Positions 29,271-37,568 of a stretch of 64,000 nucleotides of DNA are shown one piece after another; positions within the stretch are counted from its first letter, which is position 1; the number at the start of each line of letters is the position of its first letter. Position numbers and translations under genes: made by a program. The stretch spans positions 4,418,012 through 4,482,011 of the forward strand of contig NZ_CP139992.1 of assembly GCF_034424155.1 (NCBI RefSeq), in the 5' to 3' direction. The DNA is from Hafnia alvei. GTDB lineage: Bacteria; Pseudomonadota; Gammaproteobacteria; Enterobacterales; Enterobacteriaceae. The notes under the pieces are model-generated. The model did not search any database, was not told the DNA's origin, and saw nothing but the letters and a program-made list of their open reading frames with translations.

Positions 29271-30134
29271 ATGCACAAAAACAATTTAGCAAAAGAACTA
29301 TTTCTTTATAGTTCAGTTATACAAACGCTGCCTAATTTTAGACAGTCCATCGGACGTCATTATGATTTGATGTTATCAATGTGTAACACTCATCCTTTAT
29401 TCTATAAAACGATGTTTAAAGATACGCGTTTCAATATCGCTATAACGATATTATGTTTTTATTTTACGCGTAAAGACCCCACATTATCCGATGTTAAAAG
29501 CTACTGTGTAAATCATGGACTAGGAAGCCATAACAGTTTGGAATCATTAATGTTTTTCTTGCGTGTCGGTGGAAGGCTTAATGTAAGAAAAAGCGAAAAA
29601 GACAAACGAATTCTATTGTTCAATCCTACAGAAAAAGGTTTGGATGAGACTCGTCGTTATTTAGCAAATTCTCTCGCTATTTTTCCCGATCTCCTACCGG
29701 ATTATCGATTAAAAAAAGATCACCTTGAAAATTATGAGGGATTAAAAAATTTCTTCATCCGCTGTGCTGACCTGATGTTCAATGATGTTATTGTGAGCAA
29801 TATACTTCCTGACTCTCAGGTTTTTTTATTAAAAGATGCAGGACATATGATCTTTATACGTCTTTACATCGAATCGTTAAAACAAAAGGAAAATCATGGC
29901 GTCACTGCCAATATATCCTATAGTCAAATTGCCAAAGAAACTTCCGTTTCACGTACTCACTTACGCAGGATTGTTGATGCCGCAGCCAAGAAAAATCTTA
30001 TGACGCCTCATGAGAATATGACGCTGACATTGCATGACTCTTTCATTACATTAGCGGAAGAATACATGGGATTATATTTTGCCTTTGTGCTGTATTGTTT
30101 AGATATTGACCCTACAAATTCAGTATTAATGTAG
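29271..30134 (+). CDS. Uncharacterised protein with two putative helix-turn-helix regions
   Basis: I do not recognise this 287-residue protein. It appears soluble, with no signal peptide or clear membrane helix. Residues about 51-130 look like a MarR-style winged helix: helices, then GGRLNVRKSEKDKRILLFNP as a wing and EKGLDETRRYL as a closing helix. Residues about 215-245 (SYSQIAKETSVSRTHLRRIV) look like a second HTH. Low GC and position beside a fimbrial operon fit a horizontally acquired regulator. The ATG at 29271 follows AAAGAGAAAT; a GTG 11 codons upstream is less likely. Confidence 0.6.
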   Translation: MHKNNLAKELFLYSSVIQTLPNFRQSIGRHYDLMLSMCNTHPLFYKTMFKDTRFNIAITILCFYFTRKDPTLSDVKSYCVNHGLGSHNSLESLMFFLRVGGRLNVRKSEKDKRILLFNPTEKGLDETRRYLANSLAIFPDLLPDYRLKKDHLENYEGLKNFFIRCADLMFNDVIVSNILPDSQVFLLKDAGHMIFIRLYIESLKQKENHGVTANISYSQIAKETSVSRTHLRRIVDAAAKKNLMTPHENMTLTLHDSFITLAEEYMGLYFAFVLYCLDIDPTNSVLM

Positions 30135-30208
30135 AGCGGTTACAACCATATATATTTAAAGCTAATCACATCTAAAATAGCACCGATGAAAAATGGTCAC
30201 TTAAATGA

Positions 30209-30916
30209 TTAGTTGATTATCTGGTTGTAATCCCAGTAATTCCCTTCATCGTTTATTAGCGAGAAGGATATCTTCTTGCTCGTATTTTCTAAGCCCGAAG
30301 GCAACGTAATTTGATGATGGCTTTTGGGCGGTAACGTTCCTATATCTAAAGGAATATTATTTATTGTCACACCAATAAGACTTAAGTAAAACTCGGTTGG
30401 ATTTTCAATTGTTAGGCTCTCGTTTTGCCGCATAAATGTGATCTTTTGACCAATCGACTTTTCTGGCTTACCCAGTCCTTTTGGGCGTAAAAAGAGCTTC
30501 ATTTGAGTACGTAGTGCAATCGTAATTTTCTGCACAGAGTCCCCTGCCAAACGTGGAGGGATCTCATAAATATTCAGCCAAAACATCGATTCACGGTCCT
30601 TGGGAAGCGGATTGTCCATCACCATTAAGCGTAAATTCGTCATCTCTTCGGGTTGCAGCTTAAATACAGCGGGCAATACCAACACAGGGGAAGCGCTTTT
30701 ATCCGGCGTTGCCTGTGGATCTCCATCGTCAGACCAAGCCTGAACAACCACGGGATAAGTGTTTTTATTCACCAGCTGTAGCGACGCTTCTGTTTCGCCA
30801 TCGTTAAACACCACGCGAGTCGCCGCGGCGTTCACCGCTGCCTGCACATTGGCTACGCCGAGCAGAGCAAAAATAATGCAGCCAATACTACTGAATGCGG
30901 ATAAGAATCTGTGCAT
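30209..30916 (-). CDS. Second periplasmic fimbrial chaperone of operon 1
   Basis: A 235-residue PapD-like chaperone with a signal peptide (about 1-26, ending VQAAVNA). The immunoglobulin-like N-domain has TRVVFNDGETEASLQLVN and the conserved PPRL / ALRTQMKLFLRPKGL segment with the Arg/Lys pair that anchors subunit C-termini. The start overlaps the adhesin 3' end by 29 bp; the ATG at 30916 is chosen over upstream ATGs because it opens a proper signal peptide. It is the last gene of the operon and may serve a particular subunit, for example the adhesin (inference). Confidence 0.82.
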   Translation of the reverse strand: MHRFLSAFSSIGCIIFALLGVANVQAAVNAAATRVVFNDGETEASLQLVNKNTYPVVVQAWSDDGDPQATPDKSASPVLVLPAVFKLQPEEMTNLRLMVMDNPLPKDRESMFWLNIYEIPPRLAGDSVQKITIALRTQMKLFLRPKGLGKPEKSIGQKITFMRQNESLTIENPTEFYLSLIGVTINNIPLDIGTLPPKSHHQITLPSGLENTSKKISFSLINDEGNYWDYNQIIN

Positions 30917-32186
30917 GCGCCTGATAGCTCCCTGCGGTGAGTTCATCCGAGCCAAATTTCTCTAGCTGCGCCATAAATGTTTCGGTGTAGCTATCAATTC
31001 CCTGAGCCGTATTCGAATCCACTTTGGTTTGATCTCCGCCAAGAATCGGTGACCAACCGGTTGTTTGAGTCGTATCCGTGGTTAAGAACTGCATCGGCTG
31101 ATTATTACGGTAGATCTTCACTCCCACTCCGCGGGCATGACCTTGCGCACCATACTGTTCATCTAATAGGTAGTTCGCTGCACCTGACGTGATGAGTCCA
31201 TATTTTGTTGCAGCCGCAACGCTAGCAGGCGGAGCCAAGAAACCTAGCGCTATCTGCCCCGTTTTCAAACCCGACTTAGCGGCGGATTGACACTTAAAAT
31301 CTAGCGTAAACGGCGATTGGCTTACTTCTCCCGCCTGAAGCGCACTGATATTGATCGCGGGCAATGTCACCACCGGCGTGAAATTACTGACCTTACAGGT
31401 CGCCCCCCGGCGAAACGTCACGTATTTATACAGTCCAATCGATGCAGGCCAAGTGCCGTACCAGCCAGGAAAACTGGTTTGGGAATCCGCGCCATCGGCA
31501 GGCCCAGAGATACCAGGCCCTCGAAATGCAATATATGCGTTAGGTTGCGTGTACCCATACAAATAGCTCGCAACGCTATAGGTTCCTGCACGCACGTAGT
31601 TGAGACGAAAGAGTTCAGTTTGCACCGCGCTAAAATTCTTCGCTTTAATCAGCAAACGTCCTTTGCTATCAGTATCAAGCCCTGTCAACAAACGAGACTT
31701 CCAGATTTTGTCGTAGAACTGGCCCGTTTCCATGTTAGTAAAGCGTATAGCAATGTTGCTCACAAAAGTGGCGTAGGCTTTCGGTGCAACACCGGTAATA
31801 CTGCCATCATCGTACAAGCCGCCATAGGCCGCATCGCCGTTGGTCGCATACATTTCAAAAATTTGGTTGGCATCTGCCGCATCGCAGCGAAACAGGACTC
31901 GCTCACTCTCAAAGCCTGAGTTAATTGCATAGGTGGTAAACGGTGCCACGCTGGAGGCTAATAAAGTGCCATCAGGCTGGAAATCATTGCTGGTGCTGAT
32001 ATCCACAACGCTAGGCAACCCTAAAGAGCCGTTGTTGTTATCTAGACTACCGAGCCATGAACTTGCCACCCCATCACTGGGACTGCTCAGCTGCGATTGA
32101 GCGGTAATTTTTGTGCAATTAGCGATTGCAGATGTTGATATCATCAACAGGAAAAGTGTTGATATTGCACCGGTGTTGGCTCTCAT
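30888..32186 (-). CDS. Fimbrial tip adhesin of operon 1
   Basis: A secreted protein of about 432 residues with a signal peptide (about 1-22, TSAIAN). The N-terminal region (to about 240) is probably receptor-binding and is rich in Ser, Thr and aromatic residues. The C-terminal pilin-like domain (about 255-430) contains CQSAAKSG-type and GVGVKIYRNNQP segments and ends QILIRIQ, as needed for donor-strand exchange. Length and position after the usher fit a two-domain tip adhesin; the ligand is unknown. Several ATGs lie close together: 32186 has AAGGGA at a good distance, while the first overlaps the usher stop. Confidence 0.75.
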   Translation of the reverse strand: MRANTGAISTLFLLMISTSAIANCTKITAQSQLSSPSDGVASSWLGSLDNNNGSLGLPSVVDISTSNDFQPDGTLLASSVAPFTTYAINSGFESERVLFRCDAADANQIFEMYATNGDAAYGGLYDDGSITGVAPKAYATFVSNIAIRFTNMETGQFYDKIWKSRLLTGLDTDSKGRLLIKAKNFSAVQTELFRLNYVRAGTYSVASYLYGYTQPNAYIAFRGPGISGPADGADSQTSFPGWYGTWPASIGLYKYVTFRRGATCKVSNFTPVVTLPAINISALQAGEVSQSPFTLDFKCQSAAKSGLKTGQIALGFLAPPASVAAATKYGLITSGAANYLLDEQYGAQGHARGVGVKIYRNNQPMQFLTTDTTQTTGWSPILGGDQTKVDSNTAQGIDSYTETFMAQLEKFGSDELTAGSYQAHAQILIRIQ

Positions 32187-32205
32187 CCTGAACATTCCCT
32201 TCCCC

Positions 32206-34803
32206 TTAATGTACACATTGCCCAGAAACAGAAACCAACTCCTGCTCTTCAGACGACTCTGGTAAGACGTAGCTCACGCGACACATCTCTTCTGCACTCT
32301 CACCCCAACGCACGGTCAACGTACCTTGACGCTCACGTACGCGGGCATAAATCAGGCTCGCTTGGCCAGACATCCCTACTACATGATTTTGGTCATCCAC
32401 CACGTTGGCGCCCATTGGCAAAGCATCGGTGCCATTGATTTTGGCTTTGATTAACACGCCATAACCACTCAGCGTATCGAAGGACGCCTTCACGGCAGCA
32501 CCCGCATACGGGATCACGCGGCTTTGCGTGCTCTTAAGTTCGGTATGCTTGTTGATCCCTTTAGGATCAAGGCTGATCGTGTTGTAACGATAAGGCGTCA
32601 GCGATGGAATAATGGCGTAGCCATTGCCGTCTATTCGCGCGCCCTGCCCGTTTTTCACCAATGCGCCTTTAGCGCCTTTGGCTTCAACCAAACCAAACGT
32701 CTCGCTCAGATAAGGCCCAACCGTAACGCCACCGCGATGGATCACCGCCGCGCCGCGCCCCCCGACACCCCATTGGGTATATTCGCTCGAGGCGGAATAA
32801 CTACCGTTAAGCGTACCGAACGCAGAGTTCTTTTGCAGATTCGCGCCCCAGTTATTAGTGCTACCCGCTTGGTTTTCGCGGTTTTGCTGATATCCGGCAT
32901 ATACCGAATAATTCAGCGTTCCTTGTTCATCTAACATGCCAGAAAGGGATGTTTGCGCTGAGTTACCGGAGCTATCAGCATGACTGAGCGACGTCGAAAC
33001 GTAGTTTTCACGTCCGCCAAACGAAAGCGGGATTGAGAACGTTAATGTAATCAGGTTCTCAGTATTGCCCACGTAGGAAGAGGAATACCTGCGCTCAGAA
33101 TCATCATCACCACCAATATCCATCTGGTTACGGTATACCGACTGCTGACGGCTGATCGCCAAGTTGTAGCTAATGCTTTTCCAACTGTTGGAATAACCCA
33201 GTTGAAGCTGCGTATTACGCGATTGATTATCGTAGTAATCCATCACCGATCCCGACAAGTACAAGCTGCCGTAATCACCCAGCGTCTGGTTGATCATCGC
33301 GGTAAACTGATTACGCTGATTCAAGGTATCCGACTTAAACACATTGTTTGAGCCATGTTTTTTACTTGCTCGCTCGCCTAATACATCACTCAGCTCGCGA
33401 TAGCCTTCCGTGGAATAGCGATAACCCGCCAGCGCAACGTTAGTACCGGTGTAATCAAATGTTCGGCTATATGAGGCCTGCACTCGCCACCCTGACTGAC
33501 TTTGTTCATCATCAATTTTGGCATGCGACCATGTGGTGTTCACACCAAATGCGCCTAACCAATGACTCCATACGCCACCGGCCAAAATAGCCTGATAGTC
33601 ATCTGCAACACGCAAGCCGAGGTTGCCGGTAAGGCTATTGGAAACCCCGCGCTCATAGGTGAAATCACCGAACAGGTTCTGCGTACCGCCGTAATCACGT
33701 GCTTTCCCAATGAGAGCGTTATAACGACCAACGCCAGGACGCATCGAATCAGGTACCGCAGAAAATGGCACGGTAAACGTTGAGCTACGCCCATTTGCTT
33801 CGATGACTTCAACCTTCAAGTCACCTTCATAGTGGGTGCTGCTCAAATCATCAATAACAAAAGGCCCCTGAGGGACGTTGGTTTCGTAGATAGTACGGCC
33901 ATTTTGGCTCACCACTACGCGCGCGTTGGTCTGCGCTGTTCCTCGGATCTCAGGCGCATAGCCACGACGCGACTGTGGCCACATACGCTGGTCGGTTTCC
34001 AGCTTGACGCCGTTAAACGCCATGCTGCCAAACAACGAGCCACCGCTATAGCTTTGGCCAATCATCAAGTTGCTGTTCAATGCCGCAATTGGCCTTTGCA
34101 GGTAAGTTTGCAGCGATTGCCACTGATAATGGGATTGGCTCGGCGACTGGCTATACGTTGCCGATGATTGCTGGCGTAGCTGCCATAAACCTAGGTTGAT
34201 ACCCGACTTCAAGCCAAGAAAACCATACTGACTGGTTCCACCAGAGCCCGAGCGATAGTGACTTTGATAATAGTTAGTGCTGTAGTTGAGGAACATCAAC
34301 GATTCGCCAGCATCCCAACTTTCCACGGGAACGGCGTCACGCGGTGAGCGCGTTAACAAAGCCTGAGGAATATAGAGATCCAAACGCAGCCGAGGCTGGT
34401 CAAAGGCCCAACTGGCTCCCTTTAGCAGCTGTTCAGGCGCCTGACATACCGCTTTTTGTTGTGGATCGGCGGCTTTATCGACGGGCGGCAGCGAACTTTC
34501 GTTAACACCTGATTCCAAATAAAAATCACGGCTAAGGCAAGGTTCGCTCTTTTCTTGAGCGGAGTTGTTAACAAAGTCAACGCTGTCTCGCTGCATAAAA
34601 CGGCCATTCAGATAAATATCGACTGAATATTTTCCCGCAGCGGTATTATTATCCGTATTAAAACGCTTTAGTCCCTTAGCAAATCCACCACCTAAAAACA
34701 ATGACTCATCAAAGGTATATTGGCTATTATCTGTCGCCCACGAATAAACGCTCATCGGGAATAATGCACAGGTAATCCACGAAGCTAATTTACGATTATT
34801 CAT
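32206..34803 (-). CDS. Outer-membrane fimbrial usher of operon 1
   Basis: An 865-residue PapC/FimD-family usher forming the secretion and assembly pore in the outer membrane. Signal peptide about 1-23. The periplasmic N-domain starts YTFDESLFLGG. The beta-barrel region includes LSSTHYEGDLKVEVIEANGRSSTF (plug/middle domain). The C-terminal domains have GANVVDDQNHVVGMSGQASLIYAR and the final Cys pair (CRV...SGQC). It follows the chaperone by about 40 bp. Confidence 0.92.
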   Translation of the reverse strand: MNNRKLASWITCALFPMSVYSWATDNSQYTFDESLFLGGGFAKGLKRFNTDNNTAAGKYSVDIYLNGRFMQRDSVDFVNNSAQEKSEPCLSRDFYLESGVNESSLPPVDKAADPQQKAVCQAPEQLLKGASWAFDQPRLRLDLYIPQALLTRSPRDAVPVESWDAGESLMFLNYSTNYYQSHYRSGSGGTSQYGFLGLKSGINLGLWQLRQQSSATYSQSPSQSHYQWQSLQTYLQRPIAALNSNLMIGQSYSGGSLFGSMAFNGVKLETDQRMWPQSRRGYAPEIRGTAQTNARVVVSQNGRTIYETNVPQGPFVIDDLSSTHYEGDLKVEVIEANGRSSTFTVPFSAVPDSMRPGVGRYNALIGKARDYGGTQNLFGDFTYERGVSNSLTGNLGLRVADDYQAILAGGVWSHWLGAFGVNTTWSHAKIDDEQSQSGWRVQASYSRTFDYTGTNVALAGYRYSTEGYRELSDVLGERASKKHGSNNVFKSDTLNQRNQFTAMINQTLGDYGSLYLSGSVMDYYDNQSRNTQLQLGYSNSWKSISYNLAISRQQSVYRNQMDIGGDDDSERRYSSSYVGNTENLITLTFSIPLSFGGRENYVSTSLSHADSSGNSAQTSLSGMLDEQGTLNYSVYAGYQQNRENQAGSTNNWGANLQKNSAFGTLNGSYSASSEYTQWGVGGRGAAVIHRGGVTVGPYLSETFGLVEAKGAKGALVKNGQGARIDGNGYAIIPSLTPYRYNTISLDPKGINKHTELKSTQSRVIPYAGAAVKASFDTLSGYGVLIKAKINGTDALPMGANVVDDQNHVVGMSGQASLIYARVRERQGTLTVRWGESAEEMCRVSYVLPESSEEQELVSVSGQCVH

Positions 34804-34843
34804 CTAAATACCCTCTCATTCCATGAGATGAATGAGGAATCCA

Positions 34844-35557
34844 TTATAGTTGGTAACGGTGCGTTATTTTCGCTCCCTGATCGTTAATATAATTAATCGT
34901 TAACTCAGGATTTTTTGTTCTGCTTGGCACCGGCCATGCTTCACTACTAAACGGGGCGATCATTTTATTGCCGAGTTGAGTCACTTTATTTTCTGACAAA
35001 ATGCTGGCCCCTGAAATAGACAGGTAATAGCCACTCATATTTTCTAATTCCAGCGAGTAAGAGTTTCCCCGCTGAACTATTTTTGGTTTTACGTTTTGAG
35101 CAATCTCTGCAGGTGATGTCGTGATTCCAGCCGGGCGATAAAAAACCTTCACTCTGTTACGCAGCATTATCAACATTTGATTACTGCTGCTTTTTGCTTC
35201 TCTTGGTGGAATTTGTAAAAAATTAAGGTAATAGACGGACTCGCGATCCTGAGGTAATTGTGCCCCAGTAAACATTAGCCGTACGGTTTGGCCTGCTTTA
35301 GCCGCCATTTTAAAAAATGGCGGTGTAATAATGAATGGCGCTTGGCCTGTTTCAGGCGTTGAGTCTTCATTACCGCTGTCCATCCATACCTGAATCACAT
35401 TAGGAAAATCATCGTGATTAGTCAGTTGGATATTTACCTCTTTGTTTTGTGCAGGGTAAACCACACGGTTTCCTGTCATCACCACGCTTGCCTGCGCCGA
35501 AGCAACTAGGCAAAGCGCCAAAACACATCCAGTAAAAACACCCCTGACAGATAACAT
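34844..35557 (-). CDS. Periplasmic fimbrial chaperone of operon 1
   Basis: A 237-residue PapD-like chaperone with a signal peptide (about 1-23, ASAQASVVM). Family segments: GNRVVYPAQNKEVNIQLTN, PPFFKMAAKAGQTVRLMF, DRESVYYLNFLQIPP and LRNRVKVFYRPAG. It captures pilin subunits and delivers them to the usher. Start 35557 has TTTAGGAATAATAAT before it; the frame extends 11 codons further upstream. Confidence 0.9.
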   Translation of the reverse strand: MLSVRGVFTGCVLALCLVASAQASVVMTGNRVVYPAQNKEVNIQLTNHDDFPNVIQVWMDSGNEDSTPETGQAPFIITPPFFKMAAKAGQTVRLMFTGAQLPQDRESVYYLNFLQIPPREAKSSSNQMLIMLRNRVKVFYRPAGITTSPAEIAQNVKPKIVQRGNSYSLELENMSGYYLSISGASILSENKVTQLGNKMIAPFSSEAWPVPSRTKNPELTINYINDQGAKITHRYQL

Positions 35558-35605
35558 ATTATTATTCCTAAATAATTTACAGACCGGCATCCCGGTCTGT
35601 ATGGC

Positions 35606-36145
35606 TTACTGGTAAGAAATTGCGTACTGTAATGAGCCCGCTACGGTGCCCGCTGTTGCTGCTGCAGTTGCGTAATACTGAACAGCGAAGTCATGCGTCG
35701 CTTCGGTATCACCTTGTTTCAGTACCAGACCATCAACGCTTTGTGGGCTTGTTAAATTAATACCCGTCGTGTCTTGCGTGCTTTTCAGGATTTGTAATTC
35801 GACGTTTCCAGCACCACCGGTATTACCTAAATTGCCGCTATTGGTAACGTTATTACCAACGAAAACGGTTTTAATATTGGTGTCTGCCGCATCATTTTTG
35901 GTGCAGCCTGTTACGCCCAGAGTAAATATCGTTTGGCCAGCAGTGTCACCAGATGCCGCCAAATCAGTAGCCGCTACGGTTGGCAGTAAAACAATTGGGC
36001 TCGCATCATTTCCGTTAATAGAAACAGAGCAAGTCTGAGCGGTAACTTCACCTTGGAAAGTGATGGTATTCGCACTGATTGCCATTGCAGATGCAGAAAC
36101 AAAACAGCCCGCCATTAGTGCGATTGATAAAATAGATTTATTCAT
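35606..36145 (-). CDS. Major fimbrial subunit (pilin) of operon 1
   Basis: A 179-residue secreted pilin. Signal peptide about 1-22 (ASAMA then ISANTITFQG). The usual disulfide cysteines are in TAQTCSVSI and GVTGCTKN, and the C-terminus ends in the beta-zipper pattern SLQYAISYQ with penultimate Tyr. First gene of the operon after a long AT-rich upstream region, preceded by AAAGGATAGAACCTA. Confidence 0.9.
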   Translation of the reverse strand: MNKSILSIALMAGCFVSASAMAISANTITFQGEVTAQTCSVSINGNDASPIVLLPTVAATDLAASGDTAGQTIFTLGVTGCTKNDAADTNIKTVFVGNNVTNSGNLGNTGGAGNVELQILKSTQDTTGINLTSPQSVDGLVLKQGDTEATHDFAVQYYATAAATAGTVAGSLQYAISYQ

Positions 36146-36931
36146 TAGGTTCTATCCTTTAATTTATACAGATGATTATCGTTATTTGTTTTAACGATTT
36201 TATTAATTTAAAAATCCCTGTTTTTTTAGTCGCTAGAATAAAAACGGGCTATTTGGTGTTTACTGCAGAGTGAAGCGCGATCACTCTGGAGTAGAAACCT
36301 AAAGCAAGTTTTTAGTTATCTAAGGAAAACAAAAACGTCGAATTAAAAGTGTATTTCAAAACAAACAAAAATGTATTCATGATCCTTCACCTTATATATC
36401 GGCTAACACCACTTTTCTATGCGTTCACATAGCAGGAAGCGTTCCTCTTATCCGAGAGGAATATGCGTAATTAACCAAGAGATTTGTTATTTATTTTTTA
36501 ATTCGATTTAGCTAATCCTTATAAACATGACCAGATAGAAAGTAAGAAAAAGATTAACAGACTGCTCAGAAGATTCCTATACCCACAAGGTGAATGAGGT
36601 GTTAAATAAATGTTATTTCATTCGGAAGTCAGATCTATTTCAGGTGTCAAATCGATAACATTTGTGAATGCAAGGTAAAAAAACACCATGATTTACATAT
36701 AATTAGCATGTTTATCATGAATCCTAACTTTTTAGCCAGCGAAAAATCGCCCCATTTTTGTTCAGGGTGTACATTTTGGGGGTCATATCTAAAAACATGG
36801 TTTTTTACAAAAATACATAGACGCGTCATGATCAATTTTTGCAAAAATAAGATAAATCGTGTTTTTGCAGTCAAGTTACATCCAGACGCAATAAATCACT
36901 TACGTTGACTATTGGTTTATCAAATCAACCT
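36146..36931. promoter_or_regulatory. Long AT-rich region upstream of fimbrial operon 1
   Basis: About 790 bp without a convincing gene. It holds the operon 1 promoter on the minus strand side. One clear hairpin is TTCCTCT / AGAGGAA at 36442-36461. No invertible-element inverted repeats or recombinase gene were seen. Short ORFs in both strands lack ribosome-binding sites. Confidence 0.5.
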
Positions 36932-36960
36932 TTACATAACCAATAACCACACTTATAGTT
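36932..36960 (+). promoter_or_regulatory. Candidate sigma-70 promoter for the mgtA transcript
   Basis: TTTACA (36932-36937), 17-bp spacer, TATAGT (36955-36960): each hexamer matches five of six consensus bases. A GGTTTA half-site of the PhoP type lies just upstream (36915-36920), but the second half-site is not evident. Confidence 0.6.
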
Positions 36961-36966
36961 TGCGCA

Positions 36967-37568
36967 GTTAATCAGCGGAGATCCTTCCTTGGAAAGTCAG
37001 AGTAGTAACTTACATAGCAGTGACATATCACTGGCAAGCTGACTGTCTCCCCAGATGCTTTGCTTGCCAGACTCGGCGGGCAGCATCATTTCTCATCTCA
37101 GAACTGTTGCGTACCCATAAAAGACGTTATCAGCCAATAGGCTGATGGATTTGATGCGGACAGTTATCATGCAAATTTATACTCGCGCCCTATTCCCTCC
37201 GGGGAGAAACCTATCGATGTGAGTTGTCGGTAACGTTTAACGTCGCCAACTTTCTCGCGTCAGCTTTTCTTGTTGCTGTTGATTGCACCAAATCAACCTG
37301 CGCAGGAAGGCTTTCTCACGCCGGTATTTCGATATACGTCCACTTTGGACACACAGCAAACACTCTCGCCGCGAGGCGTAAGGAATCAATATGGACGAGC
37401 ACCCCAGAAGCAACGTTATCCGCGTTGCACGGGCTGACGTGAGCAAACTCCGTCCCTAGTCTGCAACGCATACTCTTAGCCATTGGCTAATTAAGTAATT
37501 TAGCGAAAGAAAACTCCTCATTTTGGGGCGGGTTTCTGCACGCAAAAAACAGTGATGAGTACTGTGTT
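36967..37568 (+). promoter_or_regulatory. Structured mgtA 5' leader (Mg2+ control region)
   Basis: About 600 nt of leader precede mgtA. Several stems can form: CAGTGA/TCACTG (37019-37034), TGGCAAGC/GCTTGCCA (37033-37070) and ATCAGCC/GGCTGAT (37129-37146). A segment TCGGTAACGTTTAACGTCGCC near 37226-37246 resembles the E. coli/Salmonella mgtA leader. That leader senses Mg2+ and houses the peptide mgtL. Confidence 0.55.
37169..37222 (+). CDS. Possible MgtL-like leader peptide
   Basis: A 17-codon ORF, MQIYTRALFPPGRNLSM, ends just before the conserved mgtA leader segment. It has two consecutive Pro codons. In E. coli and Salmonella the Pro-rich mgtL peptide at this place couples translation to mgtA transcription elongation. 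The ribosome-binding site is poor and the sequence is not like MgtL, so this is tentative. Confidence 0.35.
   Translation: MQIYTRALFPPGRNLSM

Noticed and set aside
36647-36908. Small overlapping ORFs on both strands upstream of mgtA
   Set aside because: AT-rich sequence, no ribosome-binding site, no recognisable protein pattern.
37224-37446. ORFs of about 70 codons on both strands inside the mgtA leader
   Set aside because: They overlap structured leader RNA with similarity to known mgtA leaders and lack coding features.
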